From: Ramlibacter sp.
GTDB taxonomy: Bacteria; Pseudomonadota; Gammaproteobacteria; Burkholderiales; Burkholderiaceae_C
Direction: 5' to 3'
Length of the DNA stretch: 54,271 nt
Assembly (NCBI GenBank): GCA_014376765.1
Contig: JACMQX010000155.1
Location: 1 to 54,271, forward strand
Positions 24,828 to 33,965 of the stretch are shown piece after piece. The notes below the pieces were generated by a model that saw only the letters and a program-made list of their open reading frames with translations, was not told the origin of the DNA and made no database searches. A program made the position numbers and the translations under genes. The first letter of the stretch is position 1. Each line of letters begins with the position of its first letter.

Positions 24828-25550
24828 ATGCAGGGCAGTATCTATTCCCCTATGACCTCACTTGAGCTGCCCGCCTCATCTGCTCCCCGCATCAGCCGCA
24901 ATGCCGCGATCGCTGGCAGCGTCGTGCTGCTGCACGTGGTTGTGATCTGGGCGCTTCAGACAGGTTTGTTGCGCCGCGCGATCGAGGTGATCGTTCCTGC
25001 AGAAATCCTGAGCGAAATCATCACGCCGCCGGCGCCGAAAATTGAAGTACCGCCCGAGCCGCCGCCAGCCGTCAAGCAGCCGGTTGTCAAAAAAGTAGCG
25101 TCTTTGCCGCCGCCCCCGATGCCGATGGCCATCGCCGACCCGACGCCCGCGCCCAACGCACCCATCGGCGTGACGACGCCCCAGCCCCCGGCGCCGCCGA
25201 TTGCTGCGCCGGTTGCCGCAGCCGCCACTGCCGCTGTACCGGCAGCGCCACCCGGCCCGCCGAAAGTCGAGCTGCCCTCCAGCGATGCAAGCTATTTGAG
25301 CAACCCCAGCCCCACTTACCCCCCCATGAGCAAGCGCCTCGGCGAGCAGGGCAAGGCCATGTTGCGGGTTCTCATCGGGCCGGACGGGCTGCCCCAAAAG
25401 GCAGAAATCACACGCTCCAGCGGCTTTGACCGGCTGGACCGCGCCGCCATCGACTACGTCATGAAGTGCCGCTACGTACCGGGCAAGGTGGGCGGCGTGC
25501 CGCAAGCCATGTGGTACCCCGCCCCGGTCAACTTCGTTCTCGAACAATAA
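24828..25550 (+). CDS. tonB: TonB energy-transducing protein
   Basis: 240 residues (an in-frame ATG at 24852 would remove eight). An N-terminal membrane anchor (IAGSVVLLHVVVIWALQTG, residues ~28-46) is followed by a Pro-rich periplasmic spacer (residues ~65-150, PPEPPPAVKQPVVKK) and the C-terminal TonB domain (YPPMSKRLGEQGKAMLRVLI, SSGFDRLDRAAID, PVNFVL). It transmits proton-motive energy to outer-membrane siderophore and haem receptors. exbB follows 18 bp later. Confidence 0.94.
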   Translation: MQGSIYSPMTSLELPASSAPRISRNAAIAGSVVLLHVVVIWALQTGLLRRAIEVIVPAEILSEIITPPAPKIEVPPEPPPAVKQPVVKKVASLPPPPMPMAIADPTPAPNAPIGVTTPQPPAPPIAAPVAAAATAAVPAAPPGPPKVELPSSDASYLSNPSPTYPPMSKRLGEQGKAMLRVLIGPDGLPQKAEITRSSGFDRLDRAAIDYVMKCRYVPGKVGGVPQAMWYPAPVNFVLEQ

Positions 25551-25568
25551 CAGTGGAGCTAGAAGCTT

Positions 25569-26303
25569 ATGGATTCGCAATTTGGCCTGATCAACATGTG
25601 GACGCAGGGCGACATCGTCACCCGGGCGGTGGCGCTGCTGCTGCTCGGCATGTCGTTCGCCTCGTGGATGGTGATCATCATCAAGGCCCTGGACCTGCGG
25701 CGTGCCATGTCGCAAAGCAGGGCCACCGAATCGTTCTGGCACAGTGCTGATTTTGCAGACGGGCTGGCCAAGCTGGGCGCCGACCCTTCCAATCCGTTCC
25801 GCCAACTGGCCACCGAGGGCCGCGAGGCTGCTGCCCACGTGCTGCATCTGGACGGCGCGGCCAAGCCTCAGCTGCACGACTCGCTGGACCTCAGCGACTG
25901 GGTGACGCGCAGCCTGCGCAACTCGATTGACGATTCCACCGGCAAGCTGCAGTCGGGCCTGGCGATTCTGGCCTCCGTAGGGTCAACAGCCCCTTTTGTG
26001 GGCCTGTTCGGCACCGTCTGGGGCATCTACCACGCTTTGCTCGCCATCGGCGCAGCCGGGCAAGCCACCATCGACAAGGTTGCAGGGCCGATTGGCGAGA
26101 CGCTCATCATGACGGCGCTAGGCCTCGCCGTCGCCATCCCGGCTGTCCTGGGCTACAACGCATTGGTGCGAGGCAACAAGAGCGTGCTGACGCGGCTGAA
26201 CCGCTTTGCCCACGACTTGCACGCCTACTATGTGACCGGTGCGCGGGTACCGACAGCGGCCAACGCCAACCGCAATGTGGTGCCAATGAAAAAGGGAGGT
26301 TGA
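25569..26303 (+). CDS. exbB: Biopolymer transport protein ExbB
   Basis: 244 residues. Seen: a first span VALLLLGMSFASWMVIIIKA, the cytoplasmic region with LQSGLAILASVGSTAPFVGL, FGTVWGIYHALLAI, and IGETLIMTALGLAVAIPAVL. These are conserved MotA/TolQ/ExbB proton-channel segments. The ExbB pentamer with ExbD energises TonB in the inner membrane. The exbD start lies two bases after its stop. Confidence 0.96.
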   Translation: MDSQFGLINMWTQGDIVTRAVALLLLGMSFASWMVIIIKALDLRRAMSQSRATESFWHSADFADGLAKLGADPSNPFRQLATEGREAAAHVLHLDGAAKPQLHDSLDLSDWVTRSLRNSIDDSTGKLQSGLAILASVGSTAPFVGLFGTVWGIYHALLAIGAAGQATIDKVAGPIGETLIMTALGLAVAIPAVLGYNALVRGNKSVLTRLNRFAHDLHAYYVTGARVPTAANANRNVVPMKKGG

Positions 26304-26305
26304 GC

Positions 26306-26716
<411 letters not shown>

Positions 26717-26726
26717 TCTGCAGGAC

Positions 26727-27134
26727 TTAAAGGCCGATTGCGGCAATCCCGGCTTTGGCAATCTGCGCATCTTCGGTCGACTTCACACCGCTCACGCCGA
26801 CGGCGCCCAGACACTGGCCGTCTTTCATGATGGGAACGCCGCCTTCGAGCAGGCCTTTGAGTTCAGGCACGCTCAGGAACGACACGCGACCGCCGTTGAT
26901 CATTTCTTCATAGATGCGGCTCTCGCGGCAGCCAAGCGCAGCGGTGTTGGCCTTTGCCGCTGCAATGTGGGCGGAGATCGGGGCGGCGCCATCCAGGCGC
27001 TGCAGCGACAGCATGTGCCCGCCGTCGTCAACGATGGCAATGGTGACTGCCCACTTGTTCTTCAGTGCTTCAGCTTGCGCCGCGGCGGCAATGGCGGCAA
27101 CGTCCGAAAATTCGAGCGAGGGTTTGGTTTTCAT
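26727..27134 (-). CDS. GlcG/HbpS family haem-binding protein
   Basis: 135 residues from ATG 27134, where family members begin (a frame open to 27221 was not used). Seen: EFSDVAAIAAAAQAEALKN, WAVTIAIVDDGGHMLSLQR, DGAAPISAHIAAAKANTAA, and GGVPIMKDGQCLGAVGVSG. HbpS-type proteins form octamers and bind haem or iron; others with this fold are called GlcG or DUF336. No signal peptide is seen, so it is probably cytoplasmic. Lying next to the TonB system suggests haem handling (inference). Confidence 0.85.
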   Translation of the reverse strand: MKTKPSLEFSDVAAIAAAAQAEALKNKWAVTIAIVDDGGHMLSLQRLDGAAPISAHIAAAKANTAALGCRESRIYEEMINGGRVSFLSVPELKGLLEGGVPIMKDGQCLGAVGVSGVKSTEDAQIAKAGIAAIGL

Positions 27135-27273
27135 GAGGGTGGGGCCGGCAAGGCCGCAATGGTTGAAAGGTGATTGAGCATAACGGGAGCCGAGGGTTGG
27201 CAATGGGGCACTTGCCAGCAAAAGAACCCTTACAAAATGTAGGTACCGGCTGTTTAATAAATCCGGGCCACCG

Positions 27274-27300
27274 CTTGAAAAGTTCTAGAATTTCCCCAGT
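27274..27300 (+). promoter_or_regulatory. Sigma-32 (heat-shock) type promoter of the BI-1 gene
   Basis: CTTGAAA at 27274-27280 and CCCCAGT at 27294-27300 are 13 bp apart. This closely matches the RpoH consensus CTTGAAA-N11-16-CCCCATnT, with a start expected near 27306, about 30 bp before the ATG. The spacer contains the 8-bp palindrome TTCTAGAA (27283-27290). Confidence 0.6.
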
Positions 27301-27334
27301 TGTGCCTTTGCACTTCCTTTTAGGAGCCTGACAC

Positions 27335-28036
27335 ATGAACGACAACATCCAAACCATCGACCCCTCTGGCGGTTTAGGCTACGGCACTGCTCTGCAGCAG
27401 CGCAACAAGGTTTTGCGCAACACCTACTGGCTGCTGGCGATCAGCATGCTTCCCACGGTGCTGGGGGCGTGGATCGGCGTTGCCACTGGCATCACTGCCG
27501 CATTGACGGGCGGCATTGGCCTCGTCGTGTTCCTGGCAGGCGCCTTTGGTTTCATGTACGCCATCGAAAAGACGAAGAACTCGGCGGCCGGCGTGCCGGT
27601 TCTGCTGGCTTTCACTTTCTTTATGGGCCTGATGCTCTCGCGCCTTATTGGCGCGGTGCTGGGTTTCAAGAACGGCCCTGACCTCGTCATGACGGCGTTC
27701 GGCGGCACGGCTGGTGTGTTCTTTGTCATGGCGAGCCTCGCCAGCGTGATCAAGCGCGACCTTTCAGGCATGGGCAAATGGTTGTTTGTTGGCGCGATCG
27801 CGCTGATGATCGGCGGCATCATCAACGTGTTTGTCGGCTCGTCCGCCGGCATGATGGCGATTTCGGTGGCGGCCATCGTCATCTTCAGCGCCTACATGCT
27901 CTATGACCTCAAGCAGATCATGGACGGTGGTGAGACCAACTACATCAGCGCCACGCTGGCGCTGTACCTCGACATCTTCAACGTGTTCCAGAGCCTGCTG
28001 GCCCTGCTCGGCATCGCTGGTGGTGAGCGCGATTGA
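27335..28036 (+). CDS. Bax inhibitor-1 family inner-membrane protein (YccA/YbhL type)
   Basis: 233 residues behind TAGGAG. Seven hydrophobic spans are visible, including YWLLAISMLPTVLGAWIGVA, IGLVVFLAGAFGFMYAIEKT and FGGTAGVFFVMASLASVI, with the family end YDLKQIMDGGETNYISATLA and LYLDIFNVFQSLLALLGI. Bacterial members include YccA, which modulates the FtsH membrane protease, and calcium-leak BI-1 homologues. The heat-shock-like promoter upstream fits a membrane quality-control role. A strong terminator follows. Confidence 0.94.
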   Translation: MNDNIQTIDPSGGLGYGTALQQRNKVLRNTYWLLAISMLPTVLGAWIGVATGITAALTGGIGLVVFLAGAFGFMYAIEKTKNSAAGVPVLLAFTFFMGLMLSRLIGAVLGFKNGPDLVMTAFGGTAGVFFVMASLASVIKRDLSGMGKWLFVGAIALMIGGIINVFVGSSAGMMAISVAAIVIFSAYMLYDLKQIMDGGETNYISATLALYLDIFNVFQSLLALLGIAGGERD

Positions 28037-28056
28037 CCGTATGCACTCGGACAAAC

Positions 28057-28083
28057 AAAAGGGGCCCTTGCGGGCCCCTTTTT
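28057..28083 (+). terminator. Terminator of the BI-1 gene
   Basis: AAAAGGGGCCC (28057-28067) pairs with GGGCCCCTTTT (28072-28082) around TTGC, then Ts. The T-tail contains the last bases of the convergent rlmD stop codon (TGA at 28085-28083). The stem also reads as a hairpin followed by TTTTG on the other strand, so it may serve both genes. Confidence 0.9.
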
Positions 28084-29507
28084 CATTCCAGGTCAAATAC
28101 CGCCATGCTCTCCACATGCGAGGTGTGAGGGAACATGTTCACTACCCCTGCGGCCGAGCATTTGTACCCCGCATGACTCACCAGCAAGCCGGCATCGCGG
28201 GCCAGGGTTGCCGGGTTGCAACTCACGTAGACGATTCGCCGGGGCGGCATCCAGCTTGAAGGCGCCAGGCCAGCTTCGGTGCGTTCGACTGCCTGCGCAT
28301 GCAAGTCCACCAGCGCCTTGACCAATGCGAACGCGCCTTCGCGCGGCGGATCGACCAGCCATTTGTCTGCCACGCCATCGGCGACCAGCAACTCTGGCGT
28401 CATGTCAAAGAGGTTGCGCGCTACAAACTGCGTTGCCGCCAACTGCTCCGCACGGCCGGCCAGGTCCCGGTTGCTTTGGTAGTTCGCAATGGCGCGCTTG
28501 ATCAGCACTTCACTGCCTTCAACACCGATCACCTCGCCGGCCTGAGTGGCCAGAGGCAGCGTGAAATTGCCAAGGCCGCAAAACCAGTCGATGACACGCT
28601 CGGTCCGGCGCGCACCCAGCAGCCTCAAGGCGCGCGAGACCAGCACCTGGTTGATTTTCGGATTGACCTGGGTAAAGTCGGTCGGCCTGAACGGCATGTT
28701 GATCTGGAAGTCCGGCAGCGCATAAGCCAGTTGCCGGCCTCCGGGCTCCAGCAGATGAATAGTGTCCGGCCCCTTGGGCTGCAGCCACCACTGCACTTCA
28801 GGGTGAGTTTGAGAGAACTGGCTCAGCCTGGCGATGTCGCCCGCGCTGAGCGGCTCAAGATGCCGCAGGACCAGCGCCGTCACGTCGTCGCCGCATGCCA
28901 GTTCGATCTGAGGGCAAGTCTCGCGGGCATCCATACTGCCAATCAACTCGCGCAGCGGTAACAGCAAGGCGCTCACATGCGCGGGCAATACCGGGCAGAC
29001 CTGCATGTCCGCCACGTAACGGCTCTTGCGTTCATGAAAACCTACCAGTACCGTGCCCTTCTTGGCCACCCAGCGCACCGAGAGCCTGGCCCGGTAGCGG
29101 TAGCCCCAGGCCGGCCCTTCAATGGGACGCAGGATGGTTTGCGCCTTGACCTTGCCCAAGTGCCACAGGTTGTCTTCCAGCACGCGCTGCTTGATGGCCA
29201 CTTGCGCCGCGACGTGCAGGTGTTGCATCTTGCAGCCGCCGCAAGCGCCCGCATGCAGGCCGAAGTGCGGGCAACCGGGCCGCACCCGCTGCGACGACTC
29301 ATGGTGGATGGCAGTCACCGTCCCCTGCTCCCAGCTGTCCTTCTTGCGGTGGGTATTGGCGCTGACGGTTTCGAAGGGCAATGCGCCCTCGATGAATACC
29401 ACCTTGCCGTCCGGCCGGTGGGCAACGCCTTGCGCGTCAATGTCCAGGGATTCGACCTGCAGCCATCCCTCAGGTAATGTTTTTTGTGTGTTGCTCTGGT
29501 CTGTCAT
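28083..29507 (-). CDS. rlmD: 23S rRNA (uracil-1939-C5)-methyltransferase RlmD
   Basis: 474 residues. An N-terminal TRAM-like domain ([20 protein letters not shown]) is followed by the iron-sulfur cysteines [19 protein letters not shown] and DMQVCPVL, the SAM-binding [13 protein letters not shown], and the catalytic [13 protein letters not shown]. It uses SAM to make m5U1939 and carries a 4Fe-4S cluster. It follows the exonuclease gene after 29 bp and ends inside the BI-1 terminator. Confidence 0.95.
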   Translation of the reverse strand: MTDQSNTQKTLPEGWLQVESLDIDAQGVAHRPDGKVVFIEGALPFETVSANTHRKKDSWEQGTVTAIHHESSQRVRPGCPHFGLHAGACGGCKMQHLHVAAQVAIKQRVLEDNLWHLGKVKAQTILRPIEGPAWGYRYRARLSVRWVAKKGTVLVGFHERKSRYVADMQVCPVLPAHVSALLLPLRELIGSMDARETCPQIELACGDDVTALVLRHLEPLSAGDIARLSQFSQTHPEVQWWLQPKGPDTIHLLEPGGRQLAYALPDFQINMPFRPTDFTQVNPKINQVLVSRALRLLGARRTERVIDWFCGLGNFTLPLATQAGEVIGVEGSEVLIKRAIANYQSNRDLAGRAEQLAATQFVARNLFDMTPELLVADGVADKWLVDPPREGAFALVKALVDLHAQAVERTEAGLAPSSWMPPRRIVYVSCNPATLARDAGLLVSHAGYKCSAAGVVNMFPHTSHVESMAVFDLE

Positions 29508-29536
29508 GGCCTGATTGTCTCAGGCCGTCAGGGGAC

Positions 29537-30334
29537 TTAAACCCAGGCTTTGAGGTATTCGTCCCAGTGTGACTCAGTGGGTGCGAGATTGCCCAGCGTC
29601 TCTTTGACCAGCGCAATTTCCTGCTCGTACTCATTCTCGAGCAAGCCGCCCCGCATTTTCTGGAAGCGGCAGTACATGAGGTAGGTGTTCATCACATCGG
29701 TCTCGCAATAGCGGCGAATGTCTTCCAGCTTTCCGTCCAGGTAAGCGCGGTACACCATGGAGCCGTCCATGCCCAGCTTGCCGGGAAAGCCGCAGAGCTT
29801 GGCCATCGAGTCCAGCGGCGCATTGTTCTTGGGCTGGTACATGGCCAGCAAATCCATCAGGTCCAGATGGCGCATGTGGTAACGGCTGATGTAGTTGTTC
29901 CACTTGAACTCGCGGTCATCGGCGCTACCGCCCTCCCCCATGCTCCAGTAGGTGTCCGCCACCACGCCATGCTTGAGGCCGCGGTAGTGGAGCACCGGCA
30001 AATCAAACCCGCCGCCGTTCCAGCTCACAAGCTGGGGCACATGCTTTTCAACGGTATTGAAAAAGGTCTGGATCACCTTGCCTTCGCTGGCGCCGTCCCT
30101 GTCAACAAATGAATGGATGCGCAGGCCGTCTGCATTGCGGAACACGCAGCTGATGACCAGCACGCGCTGCAGATACAGCGGCATGAAGTCGCTCTGCCCG
30201 CGCTCCTTGCGTTCGGCCGCCCAGGCGCCGTAGACCTCGGCGTCGGTGCTTTCGGCAGGCGCATCACGCAGGGCGCGAAGGCCCGCGACGTCGGGGATGG
30301 ATTCGATATCGAAGACAAGTACGGGCCAGCTCAT
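29537..30334 (-). CDS. Predicted 3'-5' exonuclease, PolB-exonuclease-like
   Basis: 265 residues from ATG 30334. Acidic exonuclease motifs are visible: Exo I WPVLVFDIESIPDVAG, Exo II LVSWNGGGFDLPVLHYRGLK, and Exo III RRYCETDVMNTYLMYCRF. These fit the DnaQ-like superfamily group related to the proofreading domain of DNA polymerase B (DNA_pol_B_exo2). It would degrade DNA 3'-5' with metal ions; the biological role is not established. It lies 86 bp downstream of rpoS, the gap holding a purine-pyrimidine alternation. Confidence 0.88.
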   Translation of the reverse strand: MSWPVLVFDIESIPDVAGLRALRDAPAESTDAEVYGAWAAERKERGQSDFMPLYLQRVLVISCVFRNADGLRIHSFVDRDGASEGKVIQTFFNTVEKHVPQLVSWNGGGFDLPVLHYRGLKHGVVADTYWSMGEGGSADDREFKWNNYISRYHMRHLDLMDLLAMYQPKNNAPLDSMAKLCGFPGKLGMDGSMVYRAYLDGKLEDIRRYCETDVMNTYLMYCRFQKMRGGLLENEYEQEIALVKETLGNLAPTESHWDEYLKAWV

Positions 30335-30366
30335 GGCTTGAATGTAGCAGGGCCCCTGCTCCCCCC

Positions 30367-30395
30367 TGCGCGCGCGCACGCACGCACGCGCGCAC
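30367..30395. repeat. 29-bp uninterrupted purine-pyrimidine alternation (Z-DNA prone)
   Basis: From 30367 to 30395 every step alternates pyrimidine and purine (TGCGCGCGCGCACGCACGCA and onward). Such GC/AC runs convert readily to left-handed DNA under negative supercoiling. It occupies the rpoS-exonuclease gap. Confidence 0.8.
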
Positions 30396-30420
30396 TCAAG
30401 CCCTCAACGTTGAAAGCCGA

Positions 30421-31410
30421 TCAGAACAAGGCGTCGCGCGAGATGCCGTTGCGAGCCAGGTTACGCCTGAGCTTGACCAGTGCCTCGTTCTGGATCTGCC
30501 GGACGCGCTCCCGCGTCAGGCCCAGCCGCTCGCTCAGGATCTCCAGCGTCTCCGGCTCCCGGTCATGCAGCCCGAAGCGGCCCTCCAGCACTTCCTTTTC
30601 GCGGACCGTCAGCGCGTCAATCCAGCTCTCCAGCAGACGCTCCACCTCATGCGACTGGGTGATGCCTGGCGGGTCCACCGTCAGCTCGTCAGCCATGCTG
30701 TCCCCCAGCGTGTATTCGTCGTCCGACTTGTCAAGACCAGCGTCCAGCGACCGGGGTGTCTCCGCCATGGCCAGCAGCTGCGCCACCTCCTGGGCATCAC
30801 GGCCGAGCAAGGCGGCAATGTCGTCGACCTTGACGCCGTCCGGCCGGCTGGTGGCAAACAGGGGGTCATTCTCCAAAGTGCGCCGCGCCCGCAAGACCTG
30901 CTGCAGCTCGCGCACCACATGAACCGGCAAGCGGATGACGCGCCCCTGGTTCATGACCGCGCGCTCCACCGACTGGCGAATCCACCAGGTCGCATAAGTC
31001 GAAAAGCGAAAGCCCCGCTCGGGCTCGAACTTCTCGATCGCATGCATCAGCCCGAGGTTGCCCTCTTCGATCAGGTCGTCCATCGGCACGCCGCGGTTGA
31101 GATAAAACTTGGCAATGCTGACCACCAGGCGCAGGTTGTGCTCGATCATCGACTGGCGCGCAGCAAAGTCGCCGGCGCGGGCGCGCGTGGCAACTTCAAA
31201 TTCTTCGTCGGGGGTAAAGAGCTGGGTGCGCCGCACTTCGCGCAGGTACAGCGACAGGGTGTCGCTTGCCTCACCGCCCTCCCTGGCCTCGCTGGCTGCA
31301 CTGGCCTGCCTCGGGAGTGACGCGTTGGTGGGCGCAGCGCCAATGTCCACAACCTCAGCCTCATGCGCATCCGGCAAAGCCTTGGGGCTGTGTCCGATGC
31401 GCTTTTTCAT
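30421..31410 (-). CDS. rpoS: RNA polymerase sigma factor RpoS
   Basis: 329 residues from ATG 31410, directly after nlpD. Region 1.2 ([20 protein letters not shown]), region 2 ([60 protein letters not shown]), region 3 and region 4.2 ([20 protein letters not shown]) are all present. Region 2.4 and the [15 protein letters not shown] part match RpoS rather than RpoD. It directs stationary-phase and stress genes. The frame is open further upstream but that lies inside nlpD. An internal rpoS promoter in nlpD is expected from other species, not seen here. Confidence 0.96.
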   Translation of the reverse strand: MKKRIGHSPKALPDAHEAEVVDIGAAPTNASLPRQASAASEAREGGEASDTLSLYLREVRRTQLFTPDEEFEVATRARAGDFAARQSMIEHNLRLVVSIAKFYLNRGVPMDDLIEEGNLGLMHAIEKFEPERGFRFSTYATWWIRQSVERAVMNQGRVIRLPVHVVRELQQVLRARRTLENDPLFATSRPDGVKVDDIAALLGRDAQEVAQLLAMAETPRSLDAGLDKSDDEYTLGDSMADELTVDPPGITQSHEVERLLESWIDALTVREKEVLEGRFGLHDREPETLEILSERLGLTRERVRQIQNEALVKLRRNLARNGISRDALF

Positions 31411-31414
31411 GACG

Positions 31415-32275
31415 CTACCTGGCGGGCAGGTACTGCGCCGGATCGACCGGCTTGCCCTGCTTGCGGATTTCAAAATGCAGCTTGACGCGGTCCGCGTCGC
31501 TGCTGCCCATCTCGGCAATTTTCTGGCCCTTGCGTACCGTCTGGTCTTCCTTGACCAGCAGCGTCTGGTTGTGTGCGTAAGCGGTGAGGAAGGTGTTGTT
31601 GTGCTTGAGGATGATGAGGTTGCCATAGCCGCGCAAGCCCGCGCCTGCATACACAACGCGGCCATCGCTGGCGGCCACAATCGACTCGCCCACCTTGCCG
31701 CCAATATCCAGCCCCTTGTTCTTGACCTCATCAAAGCCGGCAATCAGGTTGCCGCCGTTAACGGGCCAGATCCAGGCCACATCGTCCTCCCCATTGGCCC
31801 CACCTGAAGTTCCACTTGCTGCCGCCGCTGGCCTTGCAGAGCTGGCAGCAGGGTATGGCGTTGCAGAACCTGGCGGCGACACAGCCGACTGCGGCACCGG
31901 CCGCACCAACGCCACGCTCTCCTGCGGAACACCGGGTGGCGCCACGCGCAGCACCTGCCCCACTTCGATCAGGTTGGGGTTCTCGATGTTGTTCCAGCGG
32001 ACGATGTCACGCCAGTTCTGGCCGGCATCCAGGCCAATGCGTATCAGCGTGTCGCCGGGCTTGACCGTGTAGTAACCGGGCTTGCCCGCGTTCTCGACAC
32101 TTGGTGGGGGCTTGAGGGGCGCATCGTTTGCGATCACTACGGCCGGGCGTCCCACACTCGCGCCGCGGTCTTCAACCGGCGCCCGGTTGACACCCCGGCT
32201 GGCACAGCCCGCAAGCACGCCAAGCGTGACGATGATCACCGCAAGTTTCCAACCCTGACTTCGCAAACCGAGCAT
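31415..32275 (-). CDS. nlpD: NlpD-like lipoprotein, LysM plus degenerate LytM domain
   Basis: 286 residues from ATG 32275, behind GAAGGAA. A lipobox LAGC is at the end of a hydrophobic signal ([14 protein letters not shown], Cys ~24). A LysM domain follows ([20 protein letters not shown]), then a Pro/Ala/Ser linker and a C-terminal M23 domain. Its zinc ligands are missing: the family HxxxD site reads NKGLD and the HxH site reads KLH. Such dead LytM proteins activate cell-division amidases. It lies between pcm and rpoS, the classic order. Confidence 0.93.
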   Translation of the reverse strand: MLGLRSQGWKLAVIIVTLGVLAGCASRGVNRAPVEDRGASVGRPAVVIANDAPLKPPPSVENAGKPGYYTVKPGDTLIRIGLDAGQNWRDIVRWNNIENPNLIEVGQVLRVAPPGVPQESVALVRPVPQSAVSPPGSATPYPAASSARPAAAASGTSGGANGEDDVAWIWPVNGGNLIAGFDEVKNKGLDIGGKVGESIVAASDGRVVYAGAGLRGYGNLIILKHNNTFLTAYAHNQTLLVKEDQTVRKGQKIAEMGSSDADRVKLHFEIRKQGKPVDPAQYLPAR

Positions 32276-32286
32276 TTGTGTTTCCT

Positions 32287-33063
32287 TCACGCAGTACCCG
32301 ATTTTAGGGGGACAAAATGCACTGCCTCAAGCACACTTTGTTTCAAACCCTGCGGTGTTTTGTCAATGACAACCAGCGCCTGTTTACCGGCCGTGGTGAC
32401 CATCGGGGCCACAATCCGCCCACCCGGGGCAAGCTGGTCGATCCAGGCCTGCGGGATAGCCTCACCACCCGCTGCCGCAATGATGGCCGCATACGGAGCG
32501 CCTTTGGCGTAGCCCACCATACCGTCGCCAAAAAGCAGGTGCAGGTTGGCAACACGCAAGGTGCGAAGGTTTTCCCGCGCCTTGTCATGCAGGCCGCGCA
32601 GGCGCTCGATGCTGTAGACCTCACGCGCCACCTCACTCAGCAAGGCCGCCTGGTAGCCGCAGCCGGTACCGATCTCCAGTACCCGGCCCAGCTTGCCCTG
32701 TGCATCCTTTTGCGCGCCGAGCATCAACTCCATCATGCGCGCCACGACGTTGGGCTTGGAGATGGTCTGGCCCAGGCCAATCGGCAGGCTGGTGTCTTCA
32801 TAGGCCTGGTTCATCAATGCCGAATCAACGAAGCGGTGCCGCTCTATGGACCGCATGGCCCCCAGCACCTGCGCATCGCTGATGCCCTGCTCCGCCAGCT
32901 TTTGCACCATGCGGGCGCGAATGGCTGTCGTGTCCTGGCCTGACAGCTGGACGTGTGCCTTCGGCAATACGGTGCCATGCACGGTGGCGGCGGGCCTGCC
33001 CTGCACACCCGGCTTTGCCGCGCCTGTCACCATGCGCGCGGGAAAGCTGGGCCGCTGGCTCAT
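32287..33063 (-). CDS. pcm: Protein-L-isoaspartate O-methyltransferase
   Basis: 258 residues from ATG 33063, overlapping the surE stop (ATGA). An N-terminal extension of ~50 residues precedes the usual fold: RMVQKLAEQGISDAQVLGAM, RHRFVDSALMNQAYEDTSLP, IGLGQTISKPNVVARMMELM, SAM motif VLEIGTGCGYQAALL, and GGRIVAPM. It methylates isoaspartyl residues to start repair of aged proteins. Gene order surE-pcm-nlpD-rpoS is conserved in many proteobacteria. Confidence 0.95.
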   Translation of the reverse strand: MSQRPSFPARMVTGAAKPGVQGRPAATVHGTVLPKAHVQLSGQDTTAIRARMVQKLAEQGISDAQVLGAMRSIERHRFVDSALMNQAYEDTSLPIGLGQTISKPNVVARMMELMLGAQKDAQGKLGRVLEIGTGCGYQAALLSEVAREVYSIERLRGLHDKARENLRTLRVANLHLLFGDGMVGYAKGAPYAAIIAAAGGEAIPQAWIDQLAPGGRIVAPMVTTAGKQALVVIDKTPQGLKQSVLEAVHFVPLKSGTA

Positions 33064-33854
33064 GCCGCGCGCTCCAGCGGCGGCGCATTCACGGCTTCGC
33101 CCGCCAGCCGGGCCGCAGTCTGCGCCCAATAGCCAAGGTGGTCACGGTCGGTCAGGTCCACCTTCAGCGGCGTCATCGCCATATGGCCTTGCGCCGTGGC
33201 GTGAAAATCCGTGCCCTCTGCATCGTCCTTGGCGGCGCCGGCGCTGCCGATCCAGTACATGGTGTCGCCACGCGGATTGGGCTGGGTAATGACCTTTTCT
33301 GCTGCGTGGCGGCGCCCGAGCCTGCACACCTTCATCGCCTTGATCTGCTCCAGCGGAAGGTTGGGAATATTGACGTTGAGCAGCCACGGGTTGCCGCCCA
33401 ACAACTGCTCGCGCTCAAGCTGCAGCACCAGCTCTCGCACCTTCTGCGCCGCCGCGTTCACATGCGCCCAGCCCTTTTCCACCTGCGAGACCGCAATGGC
33501 GGGCACGCCAAAAAGATAGCCCTCCATCGCAGCGCCCACCGTGCCCGAATAAATCGTGTCGTCGCCCATGTTGGCGCCGTTGTTGATGCCGGACACCACG
33601 AGGTCGGGCCGGTAGCCCAGCAGACCCGTCAACGCAATGTGCACGCAATCGGCAGGCGTGCCATTCACATAACGAAAGCCGTTGGCGCCGTCATGCACAT
33701 AGAGCGGGGAATGAAGGGACAGCGCGTTGGACTTGGCGCTGTTGTTGTGTTCGGGTGCGACGACTTCGCAGGCCGCCACGTCCTTGAGCGCCTCGTACAG
33801 CGCCACGATGCCGGGAGCCCGGTGGCCATCGTCGTTGCAGATCAGGATTTTCAT
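33060..33854 (-). CDS. surE: 5'/3'-nucleotidase SurE
   Basis: 264 residues. Seen: MKILICNDDGHRAPGIVALY with the metal-binding Asp pair, VVAPEHNNSAKSNALSLH, GTPADCVHIALTG, and SGINNGANMGDDTIYSGTVG. SurE is a metal-dependent nucleoside monophosphatase linked to stationary-phase survival. It is the first gene of the surE-pcm-nlpD-rpoS run and divergent from the oxidoreductase gene at 33966. Confidence 0.96.
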   Translation of the reverse strand: MKILICNDDGHRAPGIVALYEALKDVAACEVVAPEHNNSAKSNALSLHSPLYVHDGANGFRYVNGTPADCVHIALTGLLGYRPDLVVSGINNGANMGDDTIYSGTVGAAMEGYLFGVPAIAVSQVEKGWAHVNAAAQKVRELVLQLEREQLLGGNPWLLNVNIPNLPLEQIKAMKVCRLGRRHAAEKVITQPNPRGDTMYWIGSAGAAKDDAEGTDFHATAQGHMAMTPLKVDLTDRDHLGYWAQTAARLAGEAVNAPPLERAA

Positions 33855-33965
33855 GTTGCAGGGGGGGTATAAGCCATGATTGTAGGTGCGCGCCCGGCGT
33901 CACGGCAGGGACATTTCCACCTGCCCGCACGCCCTATGATGGGCCTAACTTCACTGGAGAACTGC

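Noticed and set aside
31411-31743. Upstream extension of the rpoS frame by 111 codons
   Set aside because: It lies entirely inside nlpD in another frame and codes for an Arg/Ala-rich non-conserved sequence; a proper RpoS start with a ribosome site exists at 31410.
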